DNA of 64,000 bases from Maribellus luteus (GTDB lineage Bacteria; Bacteroidota; Bacteroidia; Bacteroidales; Prolixibacteraceae). Positions 35,534 through 44,656 of the stretch are shown here, in pieces; position 1 is the first letter of the stretch; the number at the start of each line of letters is the position of its first letter. Below the pieces are notes generated by a model, which was not told the DNA's origin, ran no database searches, and saw only the letters and a program-made list of their open reading frames with translations. The DNA lies in assembly GCF_003576475.1 (NCBI RefSeq), contig NZ_QWGR01000001.1:62001-126000 (forward strand), written 5' to 3'. The position numbers were made by a program, and so were the translations under genes.

Positions 35534-36670
35534 TTGGGAATGTATTTTTTAGACGGAGACAGAATTTATATAAAACCGGAACGTGCGTGTTCTACACTTG
35601 AGGAGCAAGTGGAGAGCTGTTGCATGAAGTTGCTGAAAATCAATTCGGGGAAGCGCATTTTTAAGCTCAACTTTTTTGTTGATACCGAATCGGATGAGGC
35701 TTATGCCGCACTTCGCGGCCAGGTGAAAAAGCGTGTTGCCGGGTTATTTCCCGAAAACATTCTGCTGTCGTTTATTGCGCAACCCCCGCTTACCTGCAAA
35801 ATCATTGTTGAAGCTTTTTATTACGATCCGGCAGTGTGGCACATGCAGTCGGTTTCGGAAGGAGAAAACGGAACGGCCATTTTTCGGAATCAAAATGCCC
35901 GGATAGTGGTGGGGAACGTTCGTTCCAATCAGAATATTTCCTGCCGGGGCAATTCTGAAAACGCGTTTGAAACGCTGAGCGATGTTCTTGAAAAAGCCGG
36001 TTTTAGTCTTGAGAACATTGTCAGGCAGTGGAATTACCTTGAAAACATTTTGGGCTTCGACGAAAAAGAGCAACGTTACCAGGCTTTTAACGATGTGCGC
36101 TCACAGTATTACGGTTCGGTTTTCGAAAACAACGGATACCCGGCAGCTACCGGAATTGGCATGAACAGGGGAGGTGTGATCATTGAATTTGTGGCTGTTA
36201 AAGGGGACGGGGTAATAACATCTCCGGTTGATAACCCGGAACAGATTTCGGCACATTCGTACAGCGAAAAAGTACTGGTGGGCGAGGAGTGTCTCGCAAA
36301 AACCACCCCCAAGTTTGAGCGGGCGCGGTACTTCAGTTACAGTGGTAAAAAACAGATTTTTATTTCAGGAACCGCTTCCATTACAGGCGAAAATACGGTA
36401 GGTGTTGGCGATCCTGTGCTTCAAACCGAAGTTACCATTCAAAATATACAGCGTTTGTATTCCGGTGAAGTTCTTCAGAAACTAGCCGATGAAAAGCTGG
36501 AACCCAAATACGGACATGCACGGGTGTATGTAAAGAACCGGAAGGATTTTCATGCCATTCGGAGAACATTTAAAAAGCATTTTGGAAACCTGCCGGTGGT
36601 TTACATCATTGCCGACATTTGCCGCGATAATTTGTTGGTGGAGATTGAAGGGAAAGTGATTCTGGAATGA
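35534..36670 (+). CDS. Chorismatase-like protein (FkbO/Hyg5/XanB2 family)
   Basis: The 378-residue protein has two RidA-like halves. The C-terminal half has the chorismatase pattern: RQWNYLENILG..., RYQAFNDVRSQYY, AATGIGMNRGG, a DNPEQISAHSYS block, FERARYFSY and ISGTASITGENTVGVGDP. Family members hydrolyse chorismate to dihydroxy-cyclohexadiene carboxylate or to hydroxybenzoates used for pigments and quinones. The product type here cannot be told. There are no pigment genes next to it, so it stands as an orphan. Confidence 0.65.
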   Translation: MGMYFLDGDRIYIKPERACSTLEEQVESCCMKLLKINSGKRIFKLNFFVDTESDEAYAALRGQVKKRVAGLFPENILLSFIAQPPLTCKIIVEAFYYDPAVWHMQSVSEGENGTAIFRNQNARIVVGNVRSNQNISCRGNSENAFETLSDVLEKAGFSLENIVRQWNYLENILGFDEKEQRYQAFNDVRSQYYGSVFENNGYPAATGIGMNRGGVIIEFVAVKGDGVITSPVDNPEQISAHSYSEKVLVGEECLAKTTPKFERARYFSYSGKKQIFISGTASITGENTVGVGDPVLQTEVTIQNIQRLYSGEVLQKLADEKLEPKYGHARVYVKNRKDFHAIRRTFKKHFGNLPVVYIIADICRDNLLVEIEGKVILE

Positions 36671-36766
36671 CCCGGATGCAAAGCTCTGTGGCTTCTCTGT
36701 GAACTCTGCGGTAAAATAGAAACGCAAAGTATCACAAAGAAGACACAAAGTATCACAAATAAATTG

Positions 36767-39211
36767 CTAGAATTTAAAGTCTACGCCAAACATAAAATGT
36801 GTTCCGGCCTGCGGAAAATAGCCATCTTGTTTATAGCGTTCGCCACCAAGAAAATAGGAGTAAACCCAGGCATTCGATTCATATTTTTCGTTGAACAGGT
36901 TGTTCACCATGCAGTGCAAAACAATTTCGTCGAAAAAGCCTGTTGTTAAACGGTAATCAATTTTCAGGTTGTTTACAAAATAGGCATCCAACACTCTGTC
37001 GTTGTTCGAAGTGTTATCGATGTATTGTTTGCCAACATAATTCGAGAGCAGGCTAAACGACAGGTTCTCTGCCGGTGTAAACAATATCTGGCTGTTACCG
37101 GTAAAGTTGGGTGAAAAGGCCAGGTCTGTAGTTCCAAGGTCAAATGCTTGTTGTTCGCCGGTATCCCAGTCGTCAACAAATTCTGAAAAATCTTTTATTT
37201 TGTTTTTGCTGAAGGTTGCATTGGCGTTCCATTGCAGGGAACGCAAGATTTTCCAGCCTGCCTGTAATTCCAGCCCGGCGCGGTAGCTTTTGTCAACGTT
37301 TAGCATAATCACGCCACCTACATCGTTTATTTCGCCGGTTAAAACCAATTGGTCTTTGTAATTCATGTAATACAAGTTGGCTCCGGCTGTAAAGTTCGAC
37401 GACTGATAGTTGTACCCGATTTCCCAGTCGTGCAGCGTTTCGTGTACTGGTTGTTTTCCGTTCGGGTCAGCATCCACAAAGTTGTCGCGGTTGGGTTCGC
37501 GATTGGCTACAGCAAACGATGCATACAGTTTCTGATTGTCGCTGGGTTGGTAGAATATTCCCAGTTTCGGATTAAAAAAGTTGTAGTCATGCTCCTGGCT
37601 AATGTCTCTCAAATCGTCATGAATTCCCGTAATTTTATAGTTGATATTGCGGTATTGCAGATCGGTGTAAACATTTAATTTTTTCGCCAGTTGATAGCTG
37701 AATTTTGCATAAATATTGAAATCCTTTTTCAAGCCGTTTCCTCGGTACCACTCATAATTGGGGGCAACGTTGCCTAAATACTGTGCCCAGATTACATTTC
37801 CGAAGTGGTCGCCATCGTATGTATTCCAACCGCCGCCTAAAGTAAAGTCAACCCGGTCTTTTTTGTGGTTTAAAGCGAAAACACCTCCGTAAAAATCATT
37901 GTCGAGCCATTTCCGGTTTACCAAATCCGACGATTTAATTGTATCGTTTCCAACAACCGGATACTGGATGTTGTACTTTTCCTTTAAATCCTGATCAGCC
38001 TTGTAGTTCTCGTAGTAGCCACGTCCTCGGCGGTAATGAAGTCCTGTGTTCAGGTGCAGGAATTCGTTAAACTGGTGCGAAAAATGCAGGTGATAATAAT
38101 CCTGCTGATAGTGGTCTATCTGGTTATCGTACGTGTAATAATTGTAGGTGCGGCTATCCGAGTTAATCATGTGCTGAGTTTCCTCGTGTGTAAAAAGCCA
38201 GTTGTCTTCGTATTCTTGCATTCCTGCCATGTCGTTATTTAAACGCACCGACGGAACGCCCCACCACGACTGGTAAGTTTCTTCGAGACCCGAGAAAACA
38301 TTGATTTTCAGCACCGACTTTTTTGTGTAATAACCACCCGAAACAAAGAATGATTTCAGGTCGGAAGAAGCCCGGTCAATAAAGCCGTCTGATTTTACTT
38401 TACTGAGGCGAACATCAAACGTAAACTTACCATCAAGCAAACCGGTTCCTGCCGAAACAGTGTTTTTAAAAGTATTGAAAGAACCAACTGAAGTCCGGTA
38501 TTCCGCAGAAGGTTTCTTGTTGAGGGTGTTGGTTTGCAGGTCGATAGAGCCTCCAAAAGCAGCGGCTCCGTTTGCCGAAGTTCCTACACCGCGCTGAACT
38601 TGTACGTTTTCAAGCGATGAGGCCAAATCAGGAATATCAACAAACCATGTTCCGTGTGATTCCGATTCTGAAATCGGGATTCCGTCAATGGTAACGTTGA
38701 TGCGGTTTAAATCGGTTCCGCGGATACGGAAATTGGTGTAACCCACTCCGGCGCCCGCATCAGAAGTTGCCACAAACGATGGTGTGAGTTGCAGCAAATA
38801 GGGAATGTCCTGCCCGAGGTTTTGGCTTTCCAGCTGCTCTTTTGATACATTGCTGTAAGCTACCGGTGTCTTGACCCCTGCACGGGTTGCCGAAATCAGT
38901 ACTTCGTCGGTTAAAACACTTCCCGGCGCCAGGTTCACTTCAATTTTCTTGTTGGTTTGAAGACTAACTTCCACTTCTTTTGTCTCAAAACCAATAAAAG
39001 AAACTTTGAGGGTGTAGTCGCCGGTTTTCAGGTTTTTCATTTCAAAACTACCGCTTCCATCCGTTGAAACACCATAGAACGTATTGTCGATAACTATGCT
39101 GGCACCGGCCAGCGGTTCACCATCGCCCAATACAACACCACTCAGTTTTACCTGAGCAAACGACACAACTGCCAATACCTGTAACAGCAGTAAAAAACTA
39201 AACTTTTTCAT
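36767..39211 (-). CDS. TonB-dependent receptor under thiamine control
   Basis: The 814-residue outer-membrane protein has a signal peptide, a carboxypeptidase-like domain (VKLSGVVLGDGEPLAGASIV), a plug (NFRIRGTDLNRINVTIDGIPISESE, VQVQRGVGTSANGAAAFGGS) and a barrel ending FMFGVDFKF. It lacks an STN domain, so it is a transporter without sigma signalling. A complete TPP riboswitch precedes it, so the likely cargo is thiamine or a thiamine precursor; this follows from known TPP-regulated receptors in Bacteroidota and is an inference here. It is a single-gene unit. Confidence 0.9.
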   Translation of the reverse strand: MKKFSFLLLLQVLAVVSFAQVKLSGVVLGDGEPLAGASIVIDNTFYGVSTDGSGSFEMKNLKTGDYTLKVSFIGFETKEVEVSLQTNKKIEVNLAPGSVLTDEVLISATRAGVKTPVAYSNVSKEQLESQNLGQDIPYLLQLTPSFVATSDAGAGVGYTNFRIRGTDLNRINVTIDGIPISESESHGTWFVDIPDLASSLENVQVQRGVGTSANGAAAFGGSIDLQTNTLNKKPSAEYRTSVGSFNTFKNTVSAGTGLLDGKFTFDVRLSKVKSDGFIDRASSDLKSFFVSGGYYTKKSVLKINVFSGLEETYQSWWGVPSVRLNNDMAGMQEYEDNWLFTHEETQHMINSDSRTYNYYTYDNQIDHYQQDYYHLHFSHQFNEFLHLNTGLHYRRGRGYYENYKADQDLKEKYNIQYPVVGNDTIKSSDLVNRKWLDNDFYGGVFALNHKKDRVDFTLGGGWNTYDGDHFGNVIWAQYLGNVAPNYEWYRGNGLKKDFNIYAKFSYQLAKKLNVYTDLQYRNINYKITGIHDDLRDISQEHDYNFFNPKLGIFYQPSDNQKLYASFAVANREPNRDNFVDADPNGKQPVHETLHDWEIGYNYQSSNFTAGANLYYMNYKDQLVLTGEINDVGGVIMLNVDKSYRAGLELQAGWKILRSLQWNANATFSKNKIKDFSEFVDDWDTGEQQAFDLGTTDLAFSPNFTGNSQILFTPAENLSFSLLSNYVGKQYIDNTSNNDRVLDAYFVNNLKIDYRLTTGFFDEIVLHCMVNNLFNEKYESNAWVYSYFLGGERYKQDGYFPQAGTHFMFGVDFKF

Positions 39212-39261
39212 TTTGTGATTAATTGGTTAAAAACTAACCAATGAGGCAGGAAATTTTCCCT

Positions 39262-39345
39262 TTCGCTCTCCCTCCGCCGGTACTAACCGGATCAGGTTCT
39301 TTGAGTATAATCTCAGTCCCGGGTAATCGGGACACCCCATTGCGT
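39262..39345 (-). ncRNA. TPP (THI-element) riboswitch
   Basis: Read on the minus strand the sequence carries the conserved TPP-aptamer blocks in order: ATGGGGTGTCCCG, CTGAGATTATACTC, AACCTGATCCGGTTAGTACC and GGCGGAGGGAG. These form the pyrimidine and pyrophosphate sensor helices. The element sits about 50 bases before the start codon of the TonB receptor, so it probably turns the gene off when thiamine pyrophosphate is plentiful. Confidence 0.95.
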
Positions 39346-39356
39346 AAATGTCGCGA

Positions 39357-39364
39357 CAAAGTTA
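39357..39364 (-). promoter_or_regulatory. -7 box before the TPP riboswitch
   Basis: TAACTTTG on the minus strand matches TAnnTTTG and would start transcription a few bases before the aptamer. Confidence 0.5.
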
Positions 39365-39479
39365 TAAAGCTTTTTTTGATTTTGTCTAACTTCTTGCGGG
39401 GGAATACGACCTGAATGTCTTTTGTTGAAGGTTTGATGTCCGGTTTAGTTCTTACTGGCTGAAAATGAGGCTCGAAATT

Positions 39480-41303
39480 TTATATTAATTCTGCTTCCAG
39501 TACGTTTGATTTTGCCTTTTTTATTACCGCTTTTGGCTGAACCTTGCTTTGTAAGGCCTGCACCACTGTTTCAGAAATATCCTGCACTTTTAGACCCGGG
39601 TGGCGTGAAAATGTTTTTTTGCACATGGGGCAGGCTGTTGCCAACACATCGGGACGGTATTGCAGATAATCTTCTACGGCCTGGTTGCGGAGCAGCGAGC
39701 GTTCCGGTTGAGATATTTTCAGATTTCCCAAACTGCCGCCACAGCAATGGGCCATTTGTTTTTCATTTTTGATGGAAATGACCTTCCCGGTGGCCCGCAG
39801 CACTTCGCGTGGTGGTTCAAACATTCCCATTCCGCGTCCCAGCTCGCAGGGATCATGATAGATAATGCGGTCAGCACCTTTTTTCAGTGTAATAATTTGC
39901 TGACGAATGAGGTTTAAAATGTATTCGGCATGAAACACCACCTCCACATTCGCCAGTTCATAGTCTTCCTTGAAAACTTTGTAGCAAATGGGGCAGGAGA
40001 CGACCAGTCTTTTAGCACCTGAGCCTATTATTTTCCGGGTATTGTTGGCAATCAGTTTGGAGGCCGCCTCGTATTGTCCGGCCAGCATCAAAGGGCGGCC
40101 GCAACAAGGTGCTTTTTCCTCGTCCATAAACCACACATTTTCACCGGCCAGTTGGAAAAGCTTTTTCATCGAAGCAATAATTCCGGGGGTGAGATGAGTC
40201 ATACATCCCGCAAAGTAAACCGTGTCGGCTTTGGGGGCAGGGCCATCTTCCAAATATTCGTAGGAGGAATTGTATTGCCGTGTTGATTCAATGCGCTGGG
40301 TAATTCGCAGGTCGATGGTGTTGATTCCAACCGGGCAATCAACCTCGCATTTTCCACAAAGCAGACAGTTAAAAAGCTGTTCGTCGGAAAGGTTGTGGTT
40401 GCGGATGTTTTTCAGGATATACACCGATTGTGTGTTGTTGATTCCGGCGGCCGATAACTGGCAATTATCAAGACACAGCCCGCAGCGAGAGCATGAAAAC
40501 ACCTGGATGTTGGTATAGGTATTGTTTCGCTTTTTTAGCTTGACGCCCGCATTCCGAACAAAAATCAGCAGTATCTCCGTGGGAATGTGCATGTAGCGCG
40601 AATTGGGCAAAGCGGCAAAGAAGAATCCCAGCGAGCAGGAATAGGCGGTCCAAAGTGAAAGGTTGGCCGTTTCTGAGTTTAGGTTGCCAAAAATGTGACC
40701 AAGAGTGGAAGTCAGAAAACTACCATTTCCGTACAAGCCTGCCGACATTCCTTCGGCTAAAAGCCGCAAAGGGAAAATCATCCACAGTGAGAGTAAGGCA
40801 ATCCGGTCGCCGGTTTTTAGCCGGGTGGTTTTTTTCATTCCGAACAACTGCTTCTTGAATCTTTTCAGCATTGCGAGTGCTACTCCGGAAAGAACAAACA
40901 GCAGCAACAGGTCCATCAGAAATGAAAAAATACCGGCTAACGGGAAGGAATGACCGGTTTCGAAATAGCGAAAAAACACCGGCAGGTAAATGGGCGCAAT
41001 CAGCGACTGTCGGGAAACCATCACTTCGAAGTGACCGACAACAATCAGCAAAAACCAGCCAAAAGCCAGGCTCATGTGCATGTAGCCCAGCACCGGGTTT
41101 TTCAGGAAAATTTTGCGATGCAGAAGTCCTTCCATGAAAACTTCTTGGAGTGAATCAAAAAAACGACGGGTTTTTAAAGAGTGTATCAACCGGAGTTTAT
41201 CAAGTCTCGACAAACCGCTTATCCATTTCACAAAACGAAATCCCAGAATTCCAAGGAGGTAGATAAAGCCAATGCTAAAAGGAAGAATGATGAGCTTTTC
41301 CAT
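39480..41303 (-). CDS. Membrane-bound HdrD/DsrK-like iron-sulfur oxidoreductase
   Basis: The ATG at 41303 (MEKLIILPFSIGF) overlaps the preceding stop as TAATG and gives 607 residues. About five N-terminal membrane helices with several His (GYMHMSLAFGWFLLIVVGH) resemble the NarI/DsrM haem b module. Then come two 4Fe-4S motifs (CSRCGLCLDNC, CLLCGKCEVDCP) and two CCG domains (CCGRPLML and CPICYK; HCCGGSLG and CPMCKKTF), as in HdrD and DsrK. I infer electron exchange between menaquinone and the soluble Hdr-like subunits encoded upstream. Confidence 0.85.
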   Translation of the reverse strand: MEKLIILPFSIGFIYLLGILGFRFVKWISGLSRLDKLRLIHSLKTRRFFDSLQEVFMEGLLHRKIFLKNPVLGYMHMSLAFGWFLLIVVGHFEVMVSRQSLIAPIYLPVFFRYFETGHSFPLAGIFSFLMDLLLLFVLSGVALAMLKRFKKQLFGMKKTTRLKTGDRIALLSLWMIFPLRLLAEGMSAGLYGNGSFLTSTLGHIFGNLNSETANLSLWTAYSCSLGFFFAALPNSRYMHIPTEILLIFVRNAGVKLKKRNNTYTNIQVFSCSRCGLCLDNCQLSAAGINNTQSVYILKNIRNHNLSDEQLFNCLLCGKCEVDCPVGINTIDLRITQRIESTRQYNSSYEYLEDGPAPKADTVYFAGCMTHLTPGIIASMKKLFQLAGENVWFMDEEKAPCCGRPLMLAGQYEAASKLIANNTRKIIGSGAKRLVVSCPICYKVFKEDYELANVEVVFHAEYILNLIRQQIITLKKGADRIIYHDPCELGRGMGMFEPPREVLRATGKVISIKNEKQMAHCCGGSLGNLKISQPERSLLRNQAVEDYLQYRPDVLATACPMCKKTFSRHPGLKVQDISETVVQALQSKVQPKAVIKKAKSNVLEAELI

Positions 41304-41653
41304 TATGCGGGAGAGTTTTCGTTTTTCAGCATGGCAATGCGTTTTTTGATCAGCAGGATCACGTTCCGGATATTGATGTCGCGCGGGCAGACCAGTGTGC
41401 ATTTCCCGCAAAACATACATTTCTGGATCTCCTCAGAGAGTTTTTCTGTTTCGCCGCGGCGCAGCCACAGCCCTATTTTGCGAACATTGAAATTGGTCAG
41501 GTTCCCGGCGCTGCAAGTTGCTGTACAGCCACCACACGAAATACAGGTAAAAAACGATGGCTCGTATTGCAGCACATAAAGCAGCAGGCGGTCGTCGAAA
41601 TTATCGAAGTCGATCTGGCGGGAAGCAGGTTTTAAAAAGCTCAGGTCGTTCAT
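41303..41653 (-). CDS. HdrC-like 4Fe-4S protein
   Basis: The 116-residue protein has two CxxCxxCxxxC-type clusters, CISCGGCTATC and CMFCGKCTLVCP, and a short amphipathic C-terminus. It overlaps the HdrA-like gene by four bases (ATGA) and the membrane subunit gene by one. It is the likely electron wire between the flavin subunit and the membrane subunit. Confidence 0.88.
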   Translation of the reverse strand: MNDLSFLKPASRQIDFDNFDDRLLLYVLQYEPSFFTCISCGGCTATCSAGNLTNFNVRKIGLWLRRGETEKLSEEIQKCMFCGKCTLVCPRDINIRNVILLIKKRIAMLKNENSPA

Positions 41654-42723
41654 GGCCTCCGGTTTTCAAAAAAGTGAATGATTTCGGTAGTAGCCGACCG
41701 CGCATTTTCGATTGTTTCGTTCACAGCCATCGGACAAATAGCAGTGCCCGCCATAAAAATGCCTTCCTGCGTACTTTGGTTGCGGGCGCAGTGCACGTTG
41801 GCCGATTTCAGAAAACCGTTTTCATCCACGGTCATTTGGTTTTTCTGAATCAGCTGCGAAGTGGATGCACCCGGTTCCATGCCCACCAAAAGGATTACCA
41901 TATCGACAGTCATTCGCAACGGGCGGCCCTGAAGCGTATCTTCGGCTTTGATCTGAATGCTTTTGTCGGCGCGCTCGGCAGCTTCCGATAAACGGCCCCG
42001 GATAAACTGGATTTTGTGCCGTTTCTGAGCTTGGAGGTACAGGCTGTCGAACTTCGATCCGTACAAACGCAGGTCCATGTAAAAGCAAAATACTTCGCAG
42101 TCGGGCAGCATCTCGCTGATTTCGATGGCCTGCTTTATCCCGGTAATGCAACAGACCTTCGAGCAGTAAGTATTGCCAACTTTTGCATCGCGGGAGCCCA
42201 CACAATGAATGATGGCAACCCGTTTGGGATCTGTTCCCTGAATGGTGTGCAGCTGGCCGTGTTTTTTCATTCGTTTCTCGAAATCAACCGATGTAATTAC
42301 ATTGCCAAACAGCCCGTAACCGTATTCTTCTTTAATGGTGGCATCGAAAACGTTAAAGCCTGAAGCTACCAATACAGCGTCGGCATAAAACCGGGCATCC
42401 TGGTTGGCCCGTAACTCAAAGCGTTTGCCGGCTCGTTCAATCCGGCTGATTTCGGTATTGTAAACCGTGTTTACGCCGCTGTCTTTTGTTTTGGTTGCCA
42501 GCGAATTTACCAGCACTTCAGGCGATGAAAAATCGGGGAAAAGATGATCCCAATCGTTTAGTTTGCCGCCTGTGTTTGCCTGTTTTTCTATCAGTGTCAC
42601 TTTCAGCCCCTGCCGGGCCAGCACCGAAGCGGCCTCCATTCCGGCAATTCCTCCGCCAATAACGGCTACATGTTTGTTGTTCACCCTCTTCGTTTTTAAA
42701 TTTTTCGTCTGGTTTAAATACAA
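41650..42723 (-). CDS. HdrA/QmoA-like FAD iron-sulfur subunit
   Basis: The 357-residue protein has an FAD Rossmann motif (VAVIGGGIAGMEAASVLARQG), the HdrA cluster-binding stretch HCVGSRD followed by YCSKVCC, and a C-terminal FAD block (EGIFMAGTAICPMAVNETI). It lacks the extra ferredoxin domains of methanogen HdrA, so it resembles QmoA. Whether it bifurcates electrons cannot be told; the short form argues for simple electron transfer. Confidence 0.88.
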   Translation of the reverse strand: MYLNQTKNLKTKRVNNKHVAVIGGGIAGMEAASVLARQGLKVTLIEKQANTGGKLNDWDHLFPDFSSPEVLVNSLATKTKDSGVNTVYNTEISRIERAGKRFELRANQDARFYADAVLVASGFNVFDATIKEEYGYGLFGNVITSVDFEKRMKKHGQLHTIQGTDPKRVAIIHCVGSRDAKVGNTYCSKVCCITGIKQAIEISEMLPDCEVFCFYMDLRLYGSKFDSLYLQAQKRHKIQFIRGRLSEAAERADKSIQIKAEDTLQGRPLRMTVDMVILLVGMEPGASTSQLIQKNQMTVDENGFLKSANVHCARNQSTQEGIFMAGTAICPMAVNETIENARSATTEIIHFFENRRP

Positions 42724-42737
42724 TCACATCAATCCAT

Positions 42738-43823
42738 TCAATCTGTTCTTGCTAAACAACCGGTAAATTCAGGTTCGTTAATGTACTGGCCCTTAACTCC
42801 TGTAAACTTCAGTTTCGGATCGTATTCAACTCCTATTTTGTCCAGAAGTGGCTCCACATCCATCTGGTGCATTTGCAAGCCAATGTCTTTCCACGGATCG
42901 TAACCCAGCACCAGTGCGGCAAGTTCTTCGTGCGAAAGTACCGGGATGCCGTTTTTGCCTCCGTAAACTTTTCCTTCGATTTGTGCCAGTGCATATTGCC
43001 AGCGGTCGAGAAACATGTTGCACCCGGGGCAATTGGTCAGAATCATATCGGGCTGGTACGGCTGCATGCTTTCAAATTTTTTGCGCGACGCGGAAATGGA
43101 ATAGCTGCGGTTGTTTTTTATGAGGTAATGTCGGAATCCAAAACCGCAGCAGTGCCGGCGTTCGGGATAATCGACTGCTTCTCCGCCCCAGGCTTCAATC
43201 ATCCCGGTGAGTACGCGTGAATATTCAGAGCCACCCACACCTTTTTCCGGAAAGATTTTGGCATAGTGACATCCGATGTGATCGACTATTTTCAGCGGTT
43301 CTCCGGTTTCCTTGTTAATCAAACGGTAAGGGGCCTGAGCCGCAATTTCCTTTCTGAATTTGTAAATAATGTCGCAAGCGTGAGAAAGATTCTCCGGTAT
43401 TTCAAACGTTCTTCCGGTTGCTTTTAACAGGTTTTCGCGTGTTTTTTCAAGCTCTTCCGGAAATTCTTTCCAGGTGGAAAGTACCTCGTTGTAGCCGCCA
43501 AACGAAGTAATACACGACACCGCACAGTTTTTGTACCCACGTTCGGTCATTAAGGAAAACTGCCGGGCCACCATGGTTTGAAAGGTTTCGAAAGGCACAA
43601 TGTCGGAATGATAGCCGATTCCCGAGCAAGTGGTGTGATGAGGATCGTCGTAAACCTCTTTCCCCAGTTTGTTCTGAAGGATGGACAGGAATACTTTCTC
43701 GGCTCCCGGATTAAAATTTTGCCGGATGCAACTTCGCAAATAAAAGAACTTATCATTGGCAATTTCCTTGTTGTATTCGCTCCAGCGTATTTTTGTTTTT
43801 GTTTCCATGTCTGGCTCATTCAT
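42738..43823 (-). CDS. HdrB-like CCG-domain subunit
   Basis: The 361-residue protein has the CCG pattern of HdrB: CSGIGYHSD and SCITSFGGY in the first half, then HIGCHYAKIFP, RRHCCGFGFRHY and LTNCPGCNMFLD, the ligands of the noncubane cluster in the second half. The first-half motif is less complete. It overlaps the upstream HdrC-like gene by eight bases. It would be the site of disulfide or similar substrate reduction in the complex. Confidence 0.85.
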   Translation of the reverse strand: MNEPDMETKTKIRWSEYNKEIANDKFFYLRSCIRQNFNPGAEKVFLSILQNKLGKEVYDDPHHTTCSGIGYHSDIVPFETFQTMVARQFSLMTERGYKNCAVSCITSFGGYNEVLSTWKEFPEELEKTRENLLKATGRTFEIPENLSHACDIIYKFRKEIAAQAPYRLINKETGEPLKIVDHIGCHYAKIFPEKGVGGSEYSRVLTGMIEAWGGEAVDYPERRHCCGFGFRHYLIKNNRSYSISASRKKFESMQPYQPDMILTNCPGCNMFLDRWQYALAQIEGKVYGGKNGIPVLSHEELAALVLGYDPWKDIGLQMHQMDVEPLLDKIGVEYDPKLKFTGVKGQYINEPEFTGCLARTD

Positions 43824-44511
43824 TCAGTAAATACTGCGTGTATTTTTCCATATCAGCATCGCCGTTTTCATCTGTCAAACCCAGTTCAATTGCTTTTAAT
43901 TGACTGAAGTGCCCGATGGTTTGATAGAGTTTTAAACCTCCGCTTACCTTAAATATCTGGTGAAGTTCTTTCAGATCTGTTGGACTTATTTTTCGCATGG
44001 CACCGGGGCCGTCACCGTCGAGATTAGCGCCCACCGCGGCATACACTTCGTGCATATTTTCGTATACCCAGCGCCAAACCGGTCCCTGTTCCGGATGGGT
44101 AGCCGGAACGAGGGAGGTTGGATGGACACAGTAGCCAAACTGAAGGATGTTTGCACCAATACTTTTGACAATTAAATATTGCTGGCGGCCCATCCGGCTT
44201 TTAATAAAAGCGCCGGTTTCCTGGGAGAGTTTGCGTAGCACATTGATGATGAGTCCGGGGCAGTTGTTTCGGGGACAGCGTGTTTTGCACGACATACACT
44301 GGCCACAATACCAGATCGTATCGCTTTCGAGCAGCGCTGCAATTTTTTCGTGGTTTCCCGATTGGACGGTGATGGCAATGGATCTCGGGTCGTATTCGTA
44401 AAACTCGGCTGCCGGACAAATGGCGGTGCAAATTCCGCAGTTCATGCAGGCCTGCAGTCCTTCTTCCAGCCGTACATCCGCTTTTAATCTTTGGTTTAAA
44501 TCTGAATACAT
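43816..44511 (-). CDS. HdrC-like 4Fe-4S protein, first gene of the Hdr cluster
   Basis: The ATG at 44511 (MYSDLNQRLKADV) gives 231 residues; an in-frame start 13 codons earlier adds an unconserved stretch. Two clusters are seen, CMNCGICTAICP and CGQCMSCKTRCP, followed by a helical C-terminal region unlike small HdrC proteins. It opens a five-gene unit (HdrC, HdrB, HdrA, HdrC, membrane HdrD) with overlapping or near-overlapping genes. A palindromic candidate operator lies 71 bases upstream. Confidence 0.85.
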   Translation of the reverse strand: MYSDLNQRLKADVRLEEGLQACMNCGICTAICPAAEFYEYDPRSIAITVQSGNHEKIAALLESDTIWYCGQCMSCKTRCPRNNCPGLIINVLRKLSQETGAFIKSRMGRQQYLIVKSIGANILQFGYCVHPTSLVPATHPEQGPVWRWVYENMHEVYAAVGANLDGDGPGAMRKISPTDLKELHQIFKVSGGLKLYQTIGHFSQLKAIELGLTDENGDADMEKYTQYLLNE

Positions 44512-44581
44512 AAAACTGCCTTGTTTGTGCAAAGCTTGGCAAATACCCACAGTTTTAAAACCGCTGATATACGTATTCAGA

Positions 44582-44601
44582 ACTACGTTTTTAGACGTAG
44601 T
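44582..44601. promoter_or_regulatory. Palindromic operator candidate before the Hdr cluster
   Basis: ACTACGT and ACGTAGT are perfect 7-bp arms separated by six bases. The geometry equals that of CRP/FNR-family sites (five-base half-sites with a six-base spacer), though the sequence is not a textbook FNR or CRP site. Another TACGTA lies 12 bases to the left. Confidence 0.4.
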
Positions 44602-44656
44602 AGGGGGTAAGAAGGAAAATTAGTATTGAGTTATAACCTTCAATTTTTCAATGTAT

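Noticed and set aside
36723-36760. Direct repeat AAAGTATCACAAA before the thiamine receptor end
   Set aside because: Only two short copies in an AT-rich gap between convergent genes; no array and no spacers, so neither CRISPR nor a mobile end is supported.
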